A stretch of DNA of 64,000 nucleotides from Planococcus sp. ISL-110 (GCF_018613575.1 NZ_JAGGPX010000004.1:1-64000), one strand, 5' to 3'. Shown: positions 46,506 to 56,438, counted from the stretch's first letter. The notes: generated by a model from the sequence alone, not told the origin. Numbers and translations: made by a program.

Positions 46506-48665
46506 CTATTGATTGAATGCCAGACTGCCGATCGGTTCGAAGGTTTCCATGTTATAGCACTTGATTTCACCATTCGCCACTGTGTACAGCTCCCCGCCAA
46601 TGTAGAGGATGCGCTGAATGGCGGTATTCCAGTCTTCGTATTGGCTATCGGTTGGTTCGATTAAGCTTGCTGCTTGAGAAATCCCGTCTGGTGTAATGGT
46701 GTAGATGAGCGCACCTTCGCCTTCAAATTCCACATAATCACCCGTGGATTCCTCGTAAAGTGCTGCCGGAAAGCCGAACAGATTCTTCTCCTTATGCGTA
46801 AACAAAGCCTTATGGTCGTATTGAAGCGTCGAATAAGTTCCAGGTCCTCCGATAATCTCGGTGTCTTTCTCTACCGGATCACTAAAGTCGCTGACATCAA
46901 ACAAGGAGATCTTCATGCCTCCCGTAACAACGCGTGGTTCTCCGTTCTTTACAGGCAACAGCTTCGTGTCATAGCCAAAGCCGATCAAATGATCGTCATC
47001 CAGCGGATGCAGGTAATTTGAGAAGCCCGGTATCTTCAGTTCTCCGAGCACCTGTGGGGAAGAAGGCTCCGAAACATCGATGACGAACAGCGGGTCGGTT
47101 TCTTTAAAAGTCACCATATAGGCCTTGTCACCGATAAAACGGGCCGAATAAATCCGCTCTCCCGGGGCCAAGTCTTCCACCGATCCTACCTGATTCATTT
47201 GTCCATCGAGAATAAACAGATGATTCTTTGACGGAGAAGCCAGATCCCATACAACTCCTTCTGTCGTCACTGCACGGAAATAACCATTGTGCTCATCCAT
47301 TGAAAACTGGTTGAGCAGAGAGCCCGTTATTTCTGCAGAAGCCAGAAACTCGACAGCTGTGCCATCCAATTCAAATTTGAATACTTCCGTATTGGCCTGC
47401 TGCGGCAGCCAAATTGCCATTTCCCTGCTGGCCTGCGTTTCATCATTTAAGGGAACATAGGCAGCGGCCGTTAAAAAGAGATTTTCTTCATTCATGTAAA
47501 GCTGTTCGCTGCCCCCTAAAAATCCTTCTGTCGAGATGTCATTGGTTTCGGGCTCGTTCAAATCGATTGCCGTGATGACGCTGTAGCTGCCTTCCGTGGT
47601 TCCTGGCAGTATAGCGATGCTGTCGTAAGGCAAAGGCTCAAGCTCTCCGCCGTTCTTCGAGTCGTAGCGGTGCGGGCGCAGTTCAGGCTCACTTTGTTCT
47701 TCCAGAACCCAATAATCCGGATAGACATTGGTCACAAAATAAAGGATATTGTTGGTCAGTCTCGCGCCGCTCAAATTTCCTTCAGCGCCGAATTCACGGA
47801 TCAACCGAGGAGATTGTGGGTTGCTGACGTCATATAAATAGATGGATGTGAGGCCTAAATACGGCGACTGGCTGTGAGGCAGTCGAAAGTCATCCATTGG
47901 CATGGCTGAATAGCTGCTGCCCAGGATTACCAATGTGTCGCCTGACAGGAAAAGCTGTTGCGGGTAAGTTTCTTCTGTGAAAGGCAGCTCAGCTGCAACA
48001 GCCATTTCCTCGGAATTTCGAACATCTGAAATCATGACACGACCCTCACTGATAGAGTAGATATACGAACCATCCGTTTTCACCAAATCGGCTTCGTCTA
48101 CTCCCTCCACCTGGTTGTTGGTGGTGGAATAATCGCCCCCAGCTCCCGCTTCGCTTTCACCAGATGTAGAGTCACTCGATTCGGCCGTTTCTTCTCCGCT
48201 TTCAGCAACAGTGCCGCCGTACCACTCATTATTCTGCTGCATCTCCAGCAGTTGTGCAAAATAATTCCGCAGCTCTTCTTTACCTGAAATTTGCTCCAAT
48301 TGTTCCTGCACAGTGAATGAAACTTCCGTATTTACTAAGCTTTTCAAAAAGCTGTTTTTTAATGCCGCTCTTTTAATATGCAATTGATATTCGCCTGTCG
48401 GAATTTCCGGGATTTCCAATGTCTTTCCATTGTCGTGGATGATCATTTCAACATCGACTGTTTGTCCCTGCGAGTCCGTGATATACACATTCCCCTTATC
48501 GATGGCATCCTGCTGGAGCTCTGAAGAAAAATTGGCTTTCCAGCCCTGCTCCGCCAATGCGACAGTAGAAGCGCTTACCGATACTTTATCATTGAGAAAA
48601 ACAAACACCAGACCAAACAATGCAGCCGCAATGGCAGCAATCGCCCAAACCTTTTTATTCTTCAC
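46506..48665 (-). CDS. secreted or surface beta-propeller protein
   Basis: This protein of 719 residues has an N-terminal signal anchor (VWAIAAIAAALFGLVFVFL). A low-complexity Ser/Glu/Gly region near residues 155-180 comes before the hallmark NNQVEGVDEADLVKTDGSYIYSI, which opens a large beta-propeller domain of the Beta_propel family. Repeated blades read like KAYMVTFKETDPLFVIDVSEPSSPQVLGELKIPG. It has no recognisable catalytic motif. It probably sits outside the membrane; its function is not known to me. It starts at GTG 48665 with AAAGGGCG ahead. Cotranscription with the upstream alaX-like gene is possible (68-bp gap). Confidence 0.82.
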   Translation of the reverse strand: MKNKKVWAIAAIAAALFGLVFVFLNDKVSVSASTVALAEQGWKANFSSELQQDAIDKGNVYITDSQGQTVDVEMIIHDNGKTLEIPEIPTGEYQLHIKRAALKNSFLKSLVNTEVSFTVQEQLEQISGKEELRNYFAQLLEMQQNNEWYGGTVAESGEETAESSDSTSGESEAGAGGDYSTTNNQVEGVDEADLVKTDGSYIYSISEGRVMISDVRNSEEMAVAAELPFTEETYPQQLFLSGDTLVILGSSYSAMPMDDFRLPHSQSPYLGLTSIYLYDVSNPQSPRLIREFGAEGNLSGARLTNNILYFVTNVYPDYWVLEEQSEPELRPHRYDSKNGGELEPLPYDSIAILPGTTEGSYSVITAIDLNEPETNDISTEGFLGGSEQLYMNEENLFLTAAAYVPLNDETQASREMAIWLPQQANTEVFKFELDGTAVEFLASAEITGSLLNQFSMDEHNGYFRAVTTEGVVWDLASPSKNHLFILDGQMNQVGSVEDLAPGERIYSARFIGDKAYMVTFKETDPLFVIDVSEPSSPQVLGELKIPGFSNYLHPLDDDHLIGFGYDTKLLPVKNGEPRVVTGGMKISLFDVSDFSDPVEKDTEIIGGPGTYSTLQYDHKALFTHKEKNLFGFPAALYEESTGDYVEFEGEGALIYTITPDGISQAASLIEPTDSQYEDWNTAIQRILYIGGELYTVANGEIKCYNMETFEPIGSLAFNQ

Positions 48666-48733
48666 GATGCTTCACGCCCTTTCAGACATCCCTTTTCCCA
48701 TTAGACAGAGAAGCATTGGAAAAGTTACAGCTT

Positions 48734-49915
48734 TCATTTGAAATTTTTCAAGGTTTCCCGAAAGACATTCTGAAATGCTTCCGGCGCTTTGGCAGTTCTG
48801 CCACCGCCCTGGGCAAATTGTGCGTTTCCTCCGCCTTTGCCTTCAGTCAATGCCAGAAGCTGCTTGAGCACTTCACGCATATCGCCCGTTGCCTGTTCAC
48901 CTTTTGCGCACACCAGCCTCATGTCTCCTTCTGCTGCATTAATGAACAGCAGCGTCGCTGATGTATGCTTGCCAGTCACCAGGCGGGCAAGCTGCTGCAA
49001 CTCTTTAACTGGACGTCCTTCGAAAACTCGTTCTACTATGCCATCGATTGGGAGAATCGTTTCTGCTTCAAGGCTCAGCACTTGTTCCTGAAGGTTTTTG
49101 ATTGTTTTATCAGCTGCGGCTTTTTCAACCAGTAAGGCTTTAGCGGCCTCCGGCAATTCAGCAGTTGGCGCATTTAATTGGACCACCAATTTGTCTGTGG
49201 TTTCCATCAGAAAGTTAAAATAATTCAAGGCCCGTGTGCCACACAAAAAATAAACCCGCATGCCGCCTTTCGCTTTCTCCGTCGAAATGATTTTTAACAG
49301 CCCGATATCTGCCGTATTTCGGGGGTGGGTGCCTCCACAGGCATTCAAGTCGATGCCGTCGATTTCCACCAGACGAATATCTCCCTCCACTGTTGGCGGT
49401 TTTCTTAGCGCAAGCATATTGGCCTCGTCGTTAGTGACCCAGCGAGCAGAGATGGCCAGGCGTTGGCGGATCAGCTGATTGGCCATTTTTTCCACGCTCT
49501 TCAGCTGTTTGTTTGTTGCTGTATCCAAGTCCAGATCGATGGACACACGCTCCTGCCCCAAATGAAAACTCTGGGTCTTTAAGCCATAGCTGTCTTCAAA
49601 CAAAGCGCTCAATAAATGCTGGCCTGCATGCTGCTGCATGTGATCCCACCTTCTTTGCCAATCCACTTCGGCAGAGAAACTTTCTTTCGGCAGCTGAATA
49701 TCCGTATAATGTCGGATCTCCCCTTCGACTGTCTGGACATCCACCACTTTTGCAGGCCCGATTCTTCCAGTATCTGCCGGCTGTCCGCCACATTCAGGGT
49801 AAAAGCAGCTTTGATCCAGAACGGCATAATAGCCGGCTCCATCTTTTGCACTGCTCAACACCTGCACGGATGCTTTTGAAATCTCCGAATCTTTGTAATA
49901 TAATTTCATTGTCAT
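48734..49915 (-). CDS. alanyl-tRNA editing protein, AlaX type with DHHA1 domain
   Basis: This protein of 393 residues resembles the editing and C-terminal parts of alanyl-tRNA synthetase, without the catalytic core. The zinc-binding editing motifs HMQQHAGQHLLSA and CGGTHPRNTADIG are complete. A C-terminal DHHA1 region with GGGNAQFAQGG binds tRNA. It should hydrolyse Ser-tRNA(Ala) or Gly-tRNA(Ala) in the cytoplasm. AGAGGG lies six bases before ATG 49915. It is divergent from the lipid-kinase gene, with about 110 bp between. Confidence 0.88.
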   Translation of the reverse strand: MTMKLYYKDSEISKASVQVLSSAKDGAGYYAVLDQSCFYPECGGQPADTGRIGPAKVVDVQTVEGEIRHYTDIQLPKESFSAEVDWQRRWDHMQQHAGQHLLSALFEDSYGLKTQSFHLGQERVSIDLDLDTATNKQLKSVEKMANQLIRQRLAISARWVTNDEANMLALRKPPTVEGDIRLVEIDGIDLNACGGTHPRNTADIGLLKIISTEKAKGGMRVYFLCGTRALNYFNFLMETTDKLVVQLNAPTAELPEAAKALLVEKAAADKTIKNLQEQVLSLEAETILPIDGIVERVFEGRPVKELQQLARLVTGKHTSATLLFINAAEGDMRLVCAKGEQATGDMREVLKQLLALTEGKGGGNAQFAQGGGRTAKAPEAFQNVFRETLKNFK

Positions 49916-50025
49916 ATCGATCCCTCTTTTTTATCAGTCTAGTTATTTTGCTGGTTCCGGTTGTTTACGGAATCGCTGGAAGTGGAATTATAAAAGTAAA
50001 CAGAAGTACAGGAGGGCACAAAAAA

Positions 50026-50937
50026 ATGCCTAAGTTCAATCGTTCCGTATTATTGTATAACGGCAATGCAGGAGCGTCTACGATAGACTCTGTCCTGAAG
50101 CTCGCCGTTCCCCATCTGGCCGAAGCATCCAAATCACTCGAGCTGATCCAAACCGCTTCACCCGAAGAATTCGAAAGTGCCTGTCAGAAAGCTGCAACCT
50201 ATGCCGATATCCTGTTTATTGCCGGAGGCGATGGAACTGTCCATTCTGCGGTTCGGGCCCTATCCAGTCTTCCCGATGCTCCTCCAATCGCTATCATTCC
50301 AAGCGGGACCTGCAACGACTTTGCGCGCACCTTGAATATTCCGTTGGACCTGGATTTGGCGTCTTCAGAACTGGTCAACGGGCAAATCAAAGAAATCGAT
50401 ACCGGGAAAATCAATGGCGGCTCATTTCTTAACTTTGCCGGAATCGGCTTGATCACCGATGCTTCTTCCAATATCGACCCCCACCTAAAAGAACGCTACG
50501 GGAAACTCAGTTATTTCATGAGTGCGCTGCAATCCATGCGGCAGGCGACCCCGTTCTCGGTGTATTTGAAAATCGACGGCATCAGCTACGCTGAGGAAGG
50601 CGTGCTGGTGCTTATCATGAACGGCAATTCAATCGGTACTCATAACTTCCCAATGGCAACAATCGATCCAGCAGATGGCCTATTGGACCTGTTCATCATT
50701 CAAACATCTTCTCTGGCCGCATTGCGCGAATGGTTTTCACTGTCCCAGCCAGAAGTCGTGACAGAAGAACTGGAACACATCGTCCATTATCAGGGCCGGT
50801 CCATCTCTGTCAAAACTGACGAAGAGCTGGATGTCGATACCGATGGCGAAATCTATCTGACAACACCGCTGGACATTGAAATTGTTCCTGGCAACTTGAA
50901 AATGCTGGTCCCAAAGAAAGTGGAAGAACTTATTTAA
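50026..50937 (+). CDS. diacylglycerol-kinase-family lipid kinase
   Basis: This lipid kinase of about 303 residues is in the DgkB/YegS superfamily. It has a nucleotide-binding IAGGDGTVHSAVRAL motif, IPSGTCNDFARTLNIP, and a C-terminal GLLDLFIIQ and TDGEIYLTTPL. It phosphorylates diacylglycerol or a related lipid at the membrane surface. ATG 50026 follows GGAGGGCAC; the open frame runs much further upstream (to 49513), but that part is antisense to the AlaX gene and has no ribosome site. Confidence 0.85.
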   Translation: MPKFNRSVLLYNGNAGASTIDSVLKLAVPHLAEASKSLELIQTASPEEFESACQKAATYADILFIAGGDGTVHSAVRALSSLPDAPPIAIIPSGTCNDFARTLNIPLDLDLASSELVNGQIKEIDTGKINGGSFLNFAGIGLITDASSNIDPHLKERYGKLSYFMSALQSMRQATPFSVYLKIDGISYAEEGVLVLIMNGNSIGTHNFPMATIDPADGLLDLFIIQTSSLAALREWFSLSQPEVVTEELEHIVHYQGRSISVKTDEELDVDTDGEIYLTTPLDIEIVPGNLKMLVPKKVEELI

Positions 50938-50943
50938 ACCATA

Positions 50944-50978
50944 GAAAAAGGATGGCTCCGACAGGAACCATCCTTTTT
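50944..50978. terminator. bidirectional terminator
   Basis: AAAAAGGATGG and CCATCCTTTTT form a stem (one internal mismatch) around a GACA loop, between the convergent lipid-kinase and lysine-dehydrogenase-like genes. Confidence 0.85.
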
Positions 50979-51006
50979 CACTTTACTTCTTCATCCAGCC
51001 AAGCCT

Positions 51007-52173
51007 TTAGTTCTGTAAAGCAGAACGATGGACGATTTCTTTAATATCAACGCCGCGCTTTGCCATCTCCGCTATATATTCATCTCCTGGAACGATCATT
51101 TCTGGAGGATAGGCTCCCCGCTTGTCGATCACTCCCTTGCCGATCATCTGCGCCACAACTGAAATGGTGTAGGCCGTTGCACGTGCCATTGCAGTGACCC
51201 CTGTTTCCTGCTCTTTCATCGTCACCATATTGTATTCATAGCTGATTTCCTCTCCTGCTTTTACTCCTGATACGAGCACCCGCAAAACGACGGCATCCTG
51301 CTTGTCTCCCAGTTCTGTTATCGGTTCGAGCACGGCTTTTAAAACAGCACGAAGCCTCACTTTACGCCCTTCCACTTCAACCGTTTTCATCCGGTCTGTA
51401 AAGCCCAGATCCCTCAGCAGCTTGAATTTCTCAGCGTGGCCTTTATAGCGCAAAGTTTTGTATTCCAATGAATTTACATCGCTGAAGGTATCTGTCAAAG
51501 TAGATGTTCCGCCCGAGGTGTGGAAAGCCTCCAGTTCGCCGAAGCCTTCAAATTCCACATACTCAATTTCGGATAAGGATTCAACCTCCAGTAGCCTGCC
51601 GGCGCGGATCACATGCGATTTGTCTGTGTAATGGTCAAAAACACCTTCCAGCGAAAAAACATGATTGTATTCCAGCGGAGGTTCCGGATGGACAGGAATG
51701 CCACCGACAAATAATCGGATATCAGATACTTGATCCAGCTTGCTGGCGCCGTATCCTGTCAGGATATTGATCATTCCCGGTGCCACACCCAAGTCCGGAA
51801 TCAATGTGACGCCTTTTTGCTGCGCTTGTTCATGCATCTCCAGCACCGCTTCTGTTGCTCCCCCGATATGGCCGCCCAAATCCACTGCGTGGACACCGCA
51901 TTTGAGTGCAAGTGCTGCCACTTTTTCATTAAAAGTGTAGAACAGGGCGTTGATGACGATATCCCCTTTTGAAATGGCCGCCGCCAAGGCTTCATCATCG
52001 CTGGCATCCAACTCCAGCACTTCCAGCTTGCTGCTGCCGAGCTGCGCTCTGAACTGCTCGGTCGGAATGATATTCCGGTCCGCTAAAAAGACCCGTTCAA
52101 CAGCTTCGTCGGCAACCAGGTCCCGAGCTGCCTGTTTCCCCATCAATCCAGCGCCTAATACGACGATTTTCAT
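51007..52173 (-). CDS. saccharopine-dehydrogenase-family enzyme, probably lysine 6-dehydrogenase
   Basis: This protein of about 388 residues starts [18 protein letters not shown], an NAD-binding Rossmann motif. It continues with [31 protein letters not shown] and the [10 protein letters not shown] segment typical of the saccharopine/lysine dehydrogenase family. It directly follows an aldehyde dehydrogenase gene (gap of about 20 bp). The pair fits lysine 6-dehydrogenase making allysine, then oxidation to 2-aminoadipate. Carboxynorspermidine dehydrogenase and saccharopine reductase are alternatives. The start is at 52173 (AGGGG nine bases ahead), though ATG 52182 is possible. Confidence 0.78.
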   Translation of the reverse strand: MKIVVLGAGLMGKQAARDLVADEAVERVFLADRNIIPTEQFRAQLGSSKLEVLELDASDDEALAAAISKGDIVINALFYTFNEKVAALALKCGVHAVDLGGHIGGATEAVLEMHEQAQQKGVTLIPDLGVAPGMINILTGYGASKLDQVSDIRLFVGGIPVHPEPPLEYNHVFSLEGVFDHYTDKSHVIRAGRLLEVESLSEIEYVEFEGFGELEAFHTSGGTSTLTDTFSDVNSLEYKTLRYKGHAEKFKLLRDLGFTDRMKTVEVEGRKVRLRAVLKAVLEPITELGDKQDAVVLRVLVSGVKAGEEISYEYNMVTMKEQETGVTAMARATAYTISVVAQMIGKGVIDKRGAYPPEMIVPGDEYIAEMAKRGVDIKEIVHRSALQN

Positions 52174-52194
52174 CTTCCTCATCCCCTTTCGCCT

Positions 52195-53676
52195 TTAAAA
52201 TTCATTATCAATTTGTGCGCGCTGCAATTTTCCGCTGTAATCGACATACACACTTTTCCATTCAGTAAAGACATCCAATGCCGCGACTCCTGAATCGCGG
52301 TGGCCATTGCCCGTACCTTTTGTTCCGCCGAAGGGCAGATGAATTTCAGCACCTGTCGTTCCTGCATTTATATAGACGATTCCGGTATCCAAATCGCGCT
52401 GTGCTTTAAAAGCACGATTGACATCTGCCGTGTAAATCGAACTGGACAATCCGTATATCACGCCATTGTTCACCTCAATCGCGCTTTCGAAACTTGTCAC
52501 TTCGATAATGGATACGACGGGCCCGAAAATTTCTTCCTGCGCAATGCGCATATCCGGCGTCACGTCTGTGAACAATGTCGGTGCGTAATAGTTCCCTTGA
52601 TCGAAGATGCCACCTGTCAGGATTTGCCCGCCAACCAGCAGCTTAGCTCCTTCCTTTTCACCGATTGCAATGTAGGAATGAATTTTTTCAAGAGCTTTCC
52701 GGTTGATGACCGGGCCGACTTTGGTTGATTCATCCGTTCCGTCTCCAATCGTCAATGACTCCATTTTCGACAGCAGACGATTCTGCAGTTCCTGTTTGAC
52801 GTCTGCATGTACAATTACTCGACTGCAGGCCGTACAGCGCTGGCCGGCGGTTCCAAATGCACTCCAAAGAATTCCTTCGACAGCCAGATCCAGATCAGCA
52901 TCTTCCATGACGATCACGGCATTCTTGCCGCCCATTTCGAGTGACACTTTTTTCAGGTTGCGGCCTCCTGCCTCCGCCACTTTACGGCCAGTCTCTGTTG
53001 ACCCGGTAAATGAAATAACCCGGACACCCGGATGCTCGATCAAGGCAGTCCCCACTTCAGCGCCGGCACCGAAGACGATGTTGGCGACACCTTCCGGAAG
53101 GCCGACCTCTTCAAATATTCTCGCCATTTCGTATGCCATCATCGGCGTTTCTGTCGCAGGCTTCCAGATAAATGCATTGCCCGCCACTATCGCTGGAAAG
53201 GACTTCCAGGTGGCGATCGCTACAGGAAAGTTCCAAGGGGTGATCAGCCCCACTACACCGATTGGCGACCGAATGCTCATCGCAAACTTGTCAGCCAGTT
53301 CTGAAGGCGTCGTTTCACCAAATAGGCGCCGCCCTTCCCCCGCCATGTAATAAGCCATATCAATGCCTTCCTGGACTTCGCCACGTCCTTCTTCGATGAC
53401 TTTCCCCATCTCTTTCGTCAGTACTTGAGCCAGATGCTCTTTTCGTTCTTTCATCAGGTGGCCAATTTCATATAAATAATCCGCGCGTTTAGGTGCCGGT
53501 ACCTTTGCCCATTTTTTTTGTGCTGCCTGTGCCGCTTTCACCGCCAGGTCGACGTCCTCTGCTGTGGACATCCGGACCTGCGCCAGTTCTTCCCCATTCG
53601 CTGGATTCAGGACAGGCCTGAACTCCGCCTGTTCTGCCTGTTGCCATTGGCCATTCACAAAATTGGTCAGTTTCAT
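52195..53676 (-). CDS. aldehyde dehydrogenase, probably allysine-oxidising
   Basis: This NAD(P)-dependent aldehyde dehydrogenase has about 493 residues. It contains LITPWNFPVAI, the cofactor loop SFTGSTETGRKVAEAGG, the general base in LEMGGKNAVIV, and the nucleophile Cys in GTAGQRCTACSR. NGQW near the N-terminus and INAGTTGAEIHLPFGG near the C-terminus fit the succinate-semialdehyde / piperideine-6-carboxylate dehydrogenase branch. It is the first gene of a two-gene operon with the lysine-dehydrogenase-like gene. Three ATGs occur in a row; 53676 gives the best spacing from GGAG. Confidence 0.87.
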   Translation of the reverse strand: MKLTNFVNGQWQQAEQAEFRPVLNPANGEELAQVRMSTAEDVDLAVKAAQAAQKKWAKVPAPKRADYLYEIGHLMKERKEHLAQVLTKEMGKVIEEGRGEVQEGIDMAYYMAGEGRRLFGETTPSELADKFAMSIRSPIGVVGLITPWNFPVAIATWKSFPAIVAGNAFIWKPATETPMMAYEMARIFEEVGLPEGVANIVFGAGAEVGTALIEHPGVRVISFTGSTETGRKVAEAGGRNLKKVSLEMGGKNAVIVMEDADLDLAVEGILWSAFGTAGQRCTACSRVIVHADVKQELQNRLLSKMESLTIGDGTDESTKVGPVINRKALEKIHSYIAIGEKEGAKLLVGGQILTGGIFDQGNYYAPTLFTDVTPDMRIAQEEIFGPVVSIIEVTSFESAIEVNNGVIYGLSSSIYTADVNRAFKAQRDLDTGIVYINAGTTGAEIHLPFGGTKGTGNGHRDSGVAALDVFTEWKSVYVDYSGKLQRAQIDNEF

Positions 53677-53694
53677 CATCATTGCTCCTTTCAT

Positions 53695-54141
53695 CCATCA
53701 GCTTTTCGATAGCACTTTCAATTTCATTATTTCACAGATATCTAGAAAATCCCATAATATTTCTGAATTATCTGTTTTTATTTTCCGATAGATCATACCA
53801 TATTATTTATTTTGGGATTTTTTATTCGTATACCTACTTCCAAACTGTAAAAGTTTCCTGTAGAAACAGCGAAGGTGCGTGCCTTACTGCCGCCAAGTGC
53901 TTCCGGAACTCCACTCCAGCAATCTGCCACAGAAAAATTAAAATTTCATCCTATTAAATCTCCATCAAGCAGAGCTGCGTCGGCGGGGGTGAAGCGATTA
54001 TAGAACCACTCAAAATCACTTGCGCATCATCATAATTGCCCCGCCCTTCACCTTCAATTCCTACTGAGAGATTAGAAACCCGTTAATAACGGTCCCTATA
54101 AGACAGAAATAATACATTTCAGCGTCTTTTTGCTGAAACTA
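53695..54141. other. gene-free region between divergent promoters
   Basis: This is roughly 450 bases without a supported gene. The left part is AT-rich and should hold the leftward aldehyde-dehydrogenase promoter. The right part has a GC-richer stretch (about 53860-54050) without open frames of note. I see no structured RNA or transposon end. Confidence 0.4.
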
Positions 54142-54172
54142 TTGACACTGACGGTGCGTTATAGTGTATTTT
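54142..54172 (+). promoter_or_regulatory. MerR-type promoter with 19-bp spacer and dyad
   Basis: TTGACA (54142-54147) and TATTTT (54167-54172) are separated by 19 bp, the overlong spacing that MerR-family activators correct by untwisting DNA. A dyad, ACACT (54145-54149) with AGTGT (54163-54167), is centred in the spacer. It lies 19 bp ahead of the MerR gene, suggesting autoregulation. Confidence 0.65.
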
Positions 54173-54191
54173 AAAGAGTGAGGTGATTAGA

Positions 54192-55058
54192 TTGTACAAA
54201 GTACAAGAAGTGGCAAAAATAGCGGGCGTCAGTGTACGGACACTCCATCATTACGACAGCATCGGTTTATTGAAACCGTCAAATATCGGAACCAACCGTT
54301 ATCGCTACTATAATGGGGGAGATTTAAAGTTGCTCCAACAGATTTTATTCCTGAAAGAATTGGATTTTTCACTAAAAAAAATACAGGAACTTGTGGCTGA
54401 CGGCTTTGACCGGGAATACGCATTGTCTCAGCACATCGAATTGCTGGAACAGAAAAAACAGCGCATTGAAAACCTGATTCAGAATGCCGAGCTCACGCAA
54501 CAGGAACTCCAAGGTTCGCAAAGCCTGACGGATGCGGAACGGTTTTCTGCATTCTCCAGTATGAAGTCGGAGGATCTGATCAACAGATACCAAAAGCCTG
54601 AAGTCGATTTGCCAATATTTGAGCAGCCAGAAACTCAGGCTGAAACTTCTCAAGCTGCACCCGGATATGCCGAGGAATCAGCTGTCGCTGTTGCCGTTGC
54701 TCCCGTGGAAACAGTATTATATGAAGAGCCTGTTGCAGCAAACAGCGAGCCGGTCAAACCGGAAAAAGAAGAAGAAGATTTGGATGAAATCAACCGCGAG
54801 GGAGACCGTATTTACAATACAGTCGCCAGTTTGATGCATCTGCCTCCACAGACGGATGCGGTCCAAAAAGAAATGAAAGCTTACTATACGTTGTTGAACC
54901 GTTTCTACGACTGTTCTCCGAAAATGTTCCGCGGGCTCGGCGACTTGTATGCATCAGACAGCCGTTTCGCCAATAATATCGATCAGCACGGCCAAGGTTT
55001 GGCTAAATACTTGCAGAAAGCGATGTATGTCTACGCTGAAGGATTACTGGATGAGTGA
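54192..55058 (+). CDS. MerR-family regulator with TipAS drug-binding domain
   Basis: This protein of about 288 residues has an N-terminal MerR helix-turn-helix (YKVQEVAKIAGVSVRTLHHYDSIGLL, then NRYRYYNGGDLKLLQQI), a coiled-coil dimerisation helix, and a C-terminal TipAS domain (MKAYYTLLNRFYDC to QHGQGLAKYLQKAMYVYAE) that binds hydrophobic antibiotics in TipA and Mta. Between them is an unusual linker of about 60 residues, rich in Pro, Ala, Glu and Val. Mta-type regulators are usually about 30 residues shorter. TTG 54192 follows GAGGTGATTAGA. No efflux pump adjoins it, so a target may lie elsewhere. Confidence 0.85.
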   Translation: MYKVQEVAKIAGVSVRTLHHYDSIGLLKPSNIGTNRYRYYNGGDLKLLQQILFLKELDFSLKKIQELVADGFDREYALSQHIELLEQKKQRIENLIQNAELTQQELQGSQSLTDAERFSAFSSMKSEDLINRYQKPEVDLPIFEQPETQAETSQAAPGYAEESAVAVAVAPVETVLYEEPVAANSEPVKPEKEEEDLDEINREGDRIYNTVASLMHLPPQTDAVQKEMKAYYTLLNRFYDCSPKMFRGLGDLYASDSRFANNIDQHGQGLAKYLQKAMYVYAEGLLDE

Positions 55059-55179
55059 ACTTATCGGACCGTGCAGCAATTGCGGGAAAGACGTTTATTG
55101 CCGTGATGGCTTTCTTGACGGGGTTTATGTGGATGGGGAACTGGTCTGTTTTGACTGCCAGGAAGAAGTCGACAAGTAA
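55051..55179 (+). CDS. 42-residue zinc-ribbon peptide
   Basis: This tiny protein reads MSELIGPCSNCGKDVYC near its start and VCFDCQEE near its end. The two CxxC knuckles form a predicted zinc ribbon. ATG 55051 overlaps the last codons of the MerR gene by eight bases, with AAGGATT in front, so it is translationally coupled to the regulator. Its function is unknown. It may modulate the regulator or simply share its transcript. It is easily missed because of its size. Confidence 0.7.
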   Translation: MSELIGPCSNCGKDVYCRDGFLDGVYVDGELVCFDCQEEVDK

Positions 55180-55193
55180 TTGAACACAAAAAT

Positions 55194-55226
55194 AAAAGCT
55201 GCCGAATTTATCGGCAGCTTTTTTTG
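55194..55226. terminator. bidirectional terminator
   Basis: AAAGCTGCCGA and TCGGCAGCTTT pair across an ATTTA loop, with T7 on the plus strand. It separates the MerR/zinc-peptide unit from trhO. Confidence 0.85.
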
Positions 55227-55233
55227 CATCCAC

Positions 55234-56196
55234 TTATACTCTAGTTGTTTCCTTCAATGCATTCAAACGCGCCTGCACTTGTTCACCAGTCAAGCCGTGT
55301 TCAAAAGCATAGCGGTTGCGCGGGTGTTCCCGGCATTCGTCTGAGCATGAACGCATGTATTTGTGCTCGTTTTCTTCAGAAGCCAAAATCTTCGCGTTGC
55401 ATTCCGGGTTTGCACAGTTTACGTAACGTTCGCAAGGTTCGCCTGTAAAATGATCTTTCCCAACAATCGTGTGTTCCAGTTGGTTCACCGGCACAGCAAT
55501 ACGCTCATCAAAAACGTATAATTGTCCATCCCATAGGTCGCCTTTCACTTCAGGATCTTTGCCGTAAGTAACGATGCCGCCATGTAGTTGGGCCACATCC
55601 TCGAAGCCTTCTTTTTTCAGCCAGCCCGAGAACTTCTCGCAGCGGATTCCGCCTGTGCAATACGTCAAAATTTTCTTACCTTCAAATTGCTCTTTATTTT
55701 CACGGATCCATTCCGGAAGATCACGGAAGTTTTCAATATCCGGACGGACTGAATTGCGGAAATGCCCAAGATCGTATTCGTAATCATTGCGTGCATCCAA
55801 TACGATGGTGTCCTGTTCCTGCATTTGTTTGTAGAATTCAACCGGCTCTAAATAAGTGCCTGTCAGTTCATTCGGGTTGATGTCTTCTTCCAGCCCAAGG
55901 TGAACGATTTCTTTTTTCGCACGGACGTGCATTTTTTTGAATGCATGGCCTTCCGCAGCATCGATTTTGAAAACGATGTCCGCGAAGCGCGGGTCGCTTT
56001 TCAACAGTTCCATATAAGCTTCTCCCTGTTCGATGGTTCCTGAACATGTGCCATTGATTCCTTCTTCGGAAACAAGGATACGGCCTTTCAGCTCAAGCTC
56101 TTTGCATGCTGCCAGATGCTCAGCCGCAAAAGCCTCTGGATCTTCAATCGGTGAATATAAATAATAAAGTAAAACATTGTGTGTATGATTTTGCAT
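55234..56196 (-). CDS. trhO: tRNA uridine(34) hydroxylase (rhodanese type)
   Basis: This protein of 320 residues has a central rhodanese domain with the active-site loop [13 protein letters not shown], an N-terminal acylphosphatase-like region ([14 protein letters not shown]) and a C-terminal Cys-rich part ([28 protein letters not shown]). TrhO (YceA/YbfQ family) hydroxylates U34 of certain tRNAs, giving ho5U. The strong ribosome site is GGAGGTATG. Confidence 0.9.
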   Translation of the reverse strand: MQNHTHNVLLYYLYSPIEDPEAFAAEHLAACKELELKGRILVSEEGINGTCSGTIEQGEAYMELLKSDPRFADIVFKIDAAEGHAFKKMHVRAKKEIVHLGLEEDINPNELTGTYLEPVEFYKQMQEQDTIVLDARNDYEYDLGHFRNSVRPDIENFRDLPEWIRENKEQFEGKKILTYCTGGIRCEKFSGWLKKEGFEDVAQLHGGIVTYGKDPEVKGDLWDGQLYVFDERIAVPVNQLEHTIVGKDHFTGEPCERYVNCANPECNAKILASEENEHKYMRSCSDECREHPRNRYAFEHGLTGEQVQARLNALKETTRV

Positions 56197-56407
56197 GAAT
56201 CATACCTCCTATTTCTCAATTAGTTTCTGTACCAGAAAAGGCAACAAAAACCTCAATCATTTTACAATAAATAACGGCAAATTTCAACTTTTGCCAGGCT
56301 AGAAAAGCACTTTGGACAAGATCATCCCTTAGCTAAGCCGCAAATTCCACCGCAGAACAGCCCTTTGACATCGTTTGGATCCAACTGGCAGCCAATTCTT
56401 AAATTTC

Positions 56408-56438
56408 AAAAAAGACAGCTGAACATCAGCTGTCTTTT
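56408..56438. terminator. terminator downstream of glyoxylate reductase
   Basis: AAAGACAGCTGA and TCAGCTGTCTTT pair across an ACA loop, with A-runs and T-runs. It lies twelve bases beyond the leftward dehydrogenase gene. The rest of 56197-56449 shows no gene. Confidence 0.85.

Noticed and set aside
49513-50025. N-terminal extension of the lipid kinase
   Set aside because: The frame is open but antisense to the AlaX gene, and GGAGG sits right before ATG 50026.
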